Shown: positions 4,996-6,101 of the stretch, one piece after another
Layout: every line of letters begins with the position of its first letter
Numbering within the stretch: the stretch's first letter is position 1
Made by a program: the position numbers and the translations under genes
Notes under the pieces: generated by a model
Databases searched by the model: none
Seen by the model: the letters and a program-made list of their open reading frames with translations, nothing else
What the model was told of the DNA's origin: nothing
Assembly: GCA_035541995.1 (NCBI GenBank)
Contig: DATKMG010000479.1
Span: 1-6,101 of the forward strand
Direction of reading: 5' to 3'
Length of the DNA stretch: 6,101 bases
From: DATKMG01 sp035541995
Lineage (GTDB): Bacteria; Acidobacteriota; Terriglobia; Versatilivoradales; Versatilivoraceae

Positions 4996-6101
4996 CTACA
5001 CTTCACCTAGCCGGAATTGCTCTGCCAGGTGATCGCAAGCACGGTAAGAAAGCGCCATAATCGTATGAGTGATCGCCTTCTCCGGGTGGGAGACAAAACA
5101 GCTCGCATCTACAACCAGGAGATTTTTGATGTCGTGCGAGCGGCACCACGGATCCAACACAGACGCGCGCGGGTCTTCCCCCATGCGACAACCTCCGGCC
5201 TCATGAGTTACACTTCCCAATGGGTAAGGAGCGACCTTCTCATAAGGAAAAATCTCCGCTCCGGACGCACGCAGAATCTCCTCCATTTGTCCGTACATCT
5301 CATCACGGATGGCAAAGGCATGATCGTACTCCGCCGTGGTGTGGAACCTTACCTGAGGAATGCCAAAGCGATCGCGTAGTCCATCCGGGTCGATCTCCAC
5401 ACAATTGGTGGCGAAGGCTAGACCTTCTCCATATCCGCTCATGCTTACAGCTGCTGGGTACAATTCCTTGATCTTTTTCTTGTAAGATGCGCCAAATCCG
5501 GGAAGCGAAGCCCCAGGACCAGGTCCCATCCCGCAACCGGCGTAAAAATTGAATCGGTAGCCCCGTAGGAACTTCTTTTTATCTTTGTGTCCGTAATTAT
5601 AGCGAGGGATATAAAGGCAGGATTCACCAGGCCCATCGTCATTGCTGACTGCACGGCTCGCCAGTTGGGGGAAGAAACCTTCAATACCGTTGAAGGCTAC
5701 ATGTTCAGTCAGGTATTTTCCCAAAACGCCGCTGGAATTGGCCAATCCTTCCGGGAACTCACGGTTCCTGGAATTGAAGAGAATGCGAATGGATTCAACC
5801 ATTGAAGCGCCCAGGACCACGGCTTTGCCGTAGGCTTCATACTCCTGCCTGTTCTGAGTATCAACAAAGGACACGCCTCGGGCCTTTCCGGTCTTAGGAT
5901 CCAGCAGAACCCTATGTACAGCGGCATTCGGACGTAACGTAAAATTCTTCCGAGTAGCAAGTTTGGGGACCAGGACCTCCAGGGAACTGAAGCGTGAGGC
6001 GGTGTCGCAGCCGTAGTTACAGGTGCCACAATAATGGCAGGGGGCGCGGCCATCATAGGATTGGCTCAAAACGGCCAACGGATAAGGAAGTACCTTGATC
6101 C
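4996..6101 (-). CDS. GMC oxidoreductase, catalytic FAD dehydrogenase subunit (5' end outside window)
   Basis: The last 367 codons of a gene that is open to the window edge. The apparent start at 6078 is only an internal TTG, and in-frame codons IKVLPYP precede it. Family members are usually above 500 residues, so the FAD-binding Rossmann segment lies outside. Visible are the DGRAPCHYCGTCNYGC segment (Cys cluster at 6039-6007), LRPNAAVHRVLLD (substrate/FAD middle region), AVVLGASMVESIRIL, the active-site strand SVTHEAGGCRMG with its His at 5205-5203, and the C-terminal NLLVVDASCF block. The enzyme would oxidise an alcohol or sugar with FAD and pass electrons to a partner. The four-Cys segment recalls the region that binds an iron-sulfur cluster in bacterial FAD glucose dehydrogenases. 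At 5076-5071 the residues A-I replace the N-P usual before the TIMAL helix. The subunit-3 gene follows 437 bases downstream, consistent with a two-subunit dehydrogenase. Substrate is not determinable. Confidence 0.88.
   Translation of the reverse strand, partial: IKVLPYPLAVLSQSYDGRAPCHYCGTCNYGCDTASRFSSLEVLVPKLATRKNFTLRPNAAVHRVLLDPKTGKARGVSFVDTQNRQEYEAYGKAVVLGASMVESIRILFNSRNREFPEGLANSSGVLGKYLTEHVAFNGIEGFFPQLASRAVSNDDGPGESCLYIPRYNYGHKDKKKFLRGYRFNFYAGCGMGPGPGASLPGFGASYKKKIKELYPAAVSMSGYGEGLAFATNCVEIDPDGLRDRFGIPQVRFHTTAEYDHAFAIRDEMYGQMEEILRASGAEIFPYEKVAPYPLGSVTHEAGGCRMGEDPRASVLDPWCRSHDIKNLLVVDASCFVSHPEKAITHTIMALSYRACDHLAEQFRLGEV

Overview
The window looks like a piece of chromosome from a Gram-negative, soil-type heterotroph. 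My best guess is Acidobacteriota, with Verrucomicrobiota or Planctomycetota as alternatives. The reasons are a DUF481-type outer-membrane barrel (so there is an outer membrane), a Tat-exported gluconate 2-dehydrogenase subunit-3-like protein paired with a GMC oxidoreductase, a secreted apiosidase-like (DUF4038-type) glycoside hydrolase, moderate GC, and intergenic DNA full of strong palindromes. No rRNA, tRNA, CRISPR array, transposase or phage gene is visible.

Layout. All five intact or partial genes lie on the minus strand and read right to left. (1) 6101-4996: C-terminal two thirds of a GMC oxidoreductase, 5' end outside the window. (2) 4995-4559: a 437-base gap holding a composite island of palindromes. 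(3) 4558-3914: gluconate 2-dehydrogenase subunit-3 family protein with a twin-arginine signal. (4) 3811-2321: secreted apiosidase-like glycoside hydrolase with a C-terminal collagen-binding-like domain. (5) 2218-1169: DUF481-type outer-membrane beta-barrel. (6) 1168-1008: a gap with a 114-base palindromic element whose core is two inverted GTAG-plus-hairpin units (REP/BIME architecture). (7) 1007-255: class I SAM-dependent methyltransferase. (8) At the far left, on the plus strand and converging with the methyltransferase, is the start of a secreted-protein gene, frameshifted and cut short (30 to about 235).

How the genes may work together. The GMC protein and the subunit-3 protein are most likely the catalytic and small partners of one membrane- or periplasm-facing FAD dehydrogenase for a sugar, polyol or similar substrate. 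The hydrolase is also exported and could release sugars from plant polymers. The barrel could be an outer-membrane pore or adhesin. This functional chain is inference from neighbourhood only. The methyltransferase has no evident link to it.

The most unusual content is non-coding. The 4655-4838 island is arranged as H1-H2-H3-H4, where H3 resembles the inverted copy of H2 and H4 resembles H1, with base changes compensated on both sides of the stems. The 1039-1152 element has near-perfect 14-base terminal inverted repeats and may supply the promoter of the methyltransferase gene.
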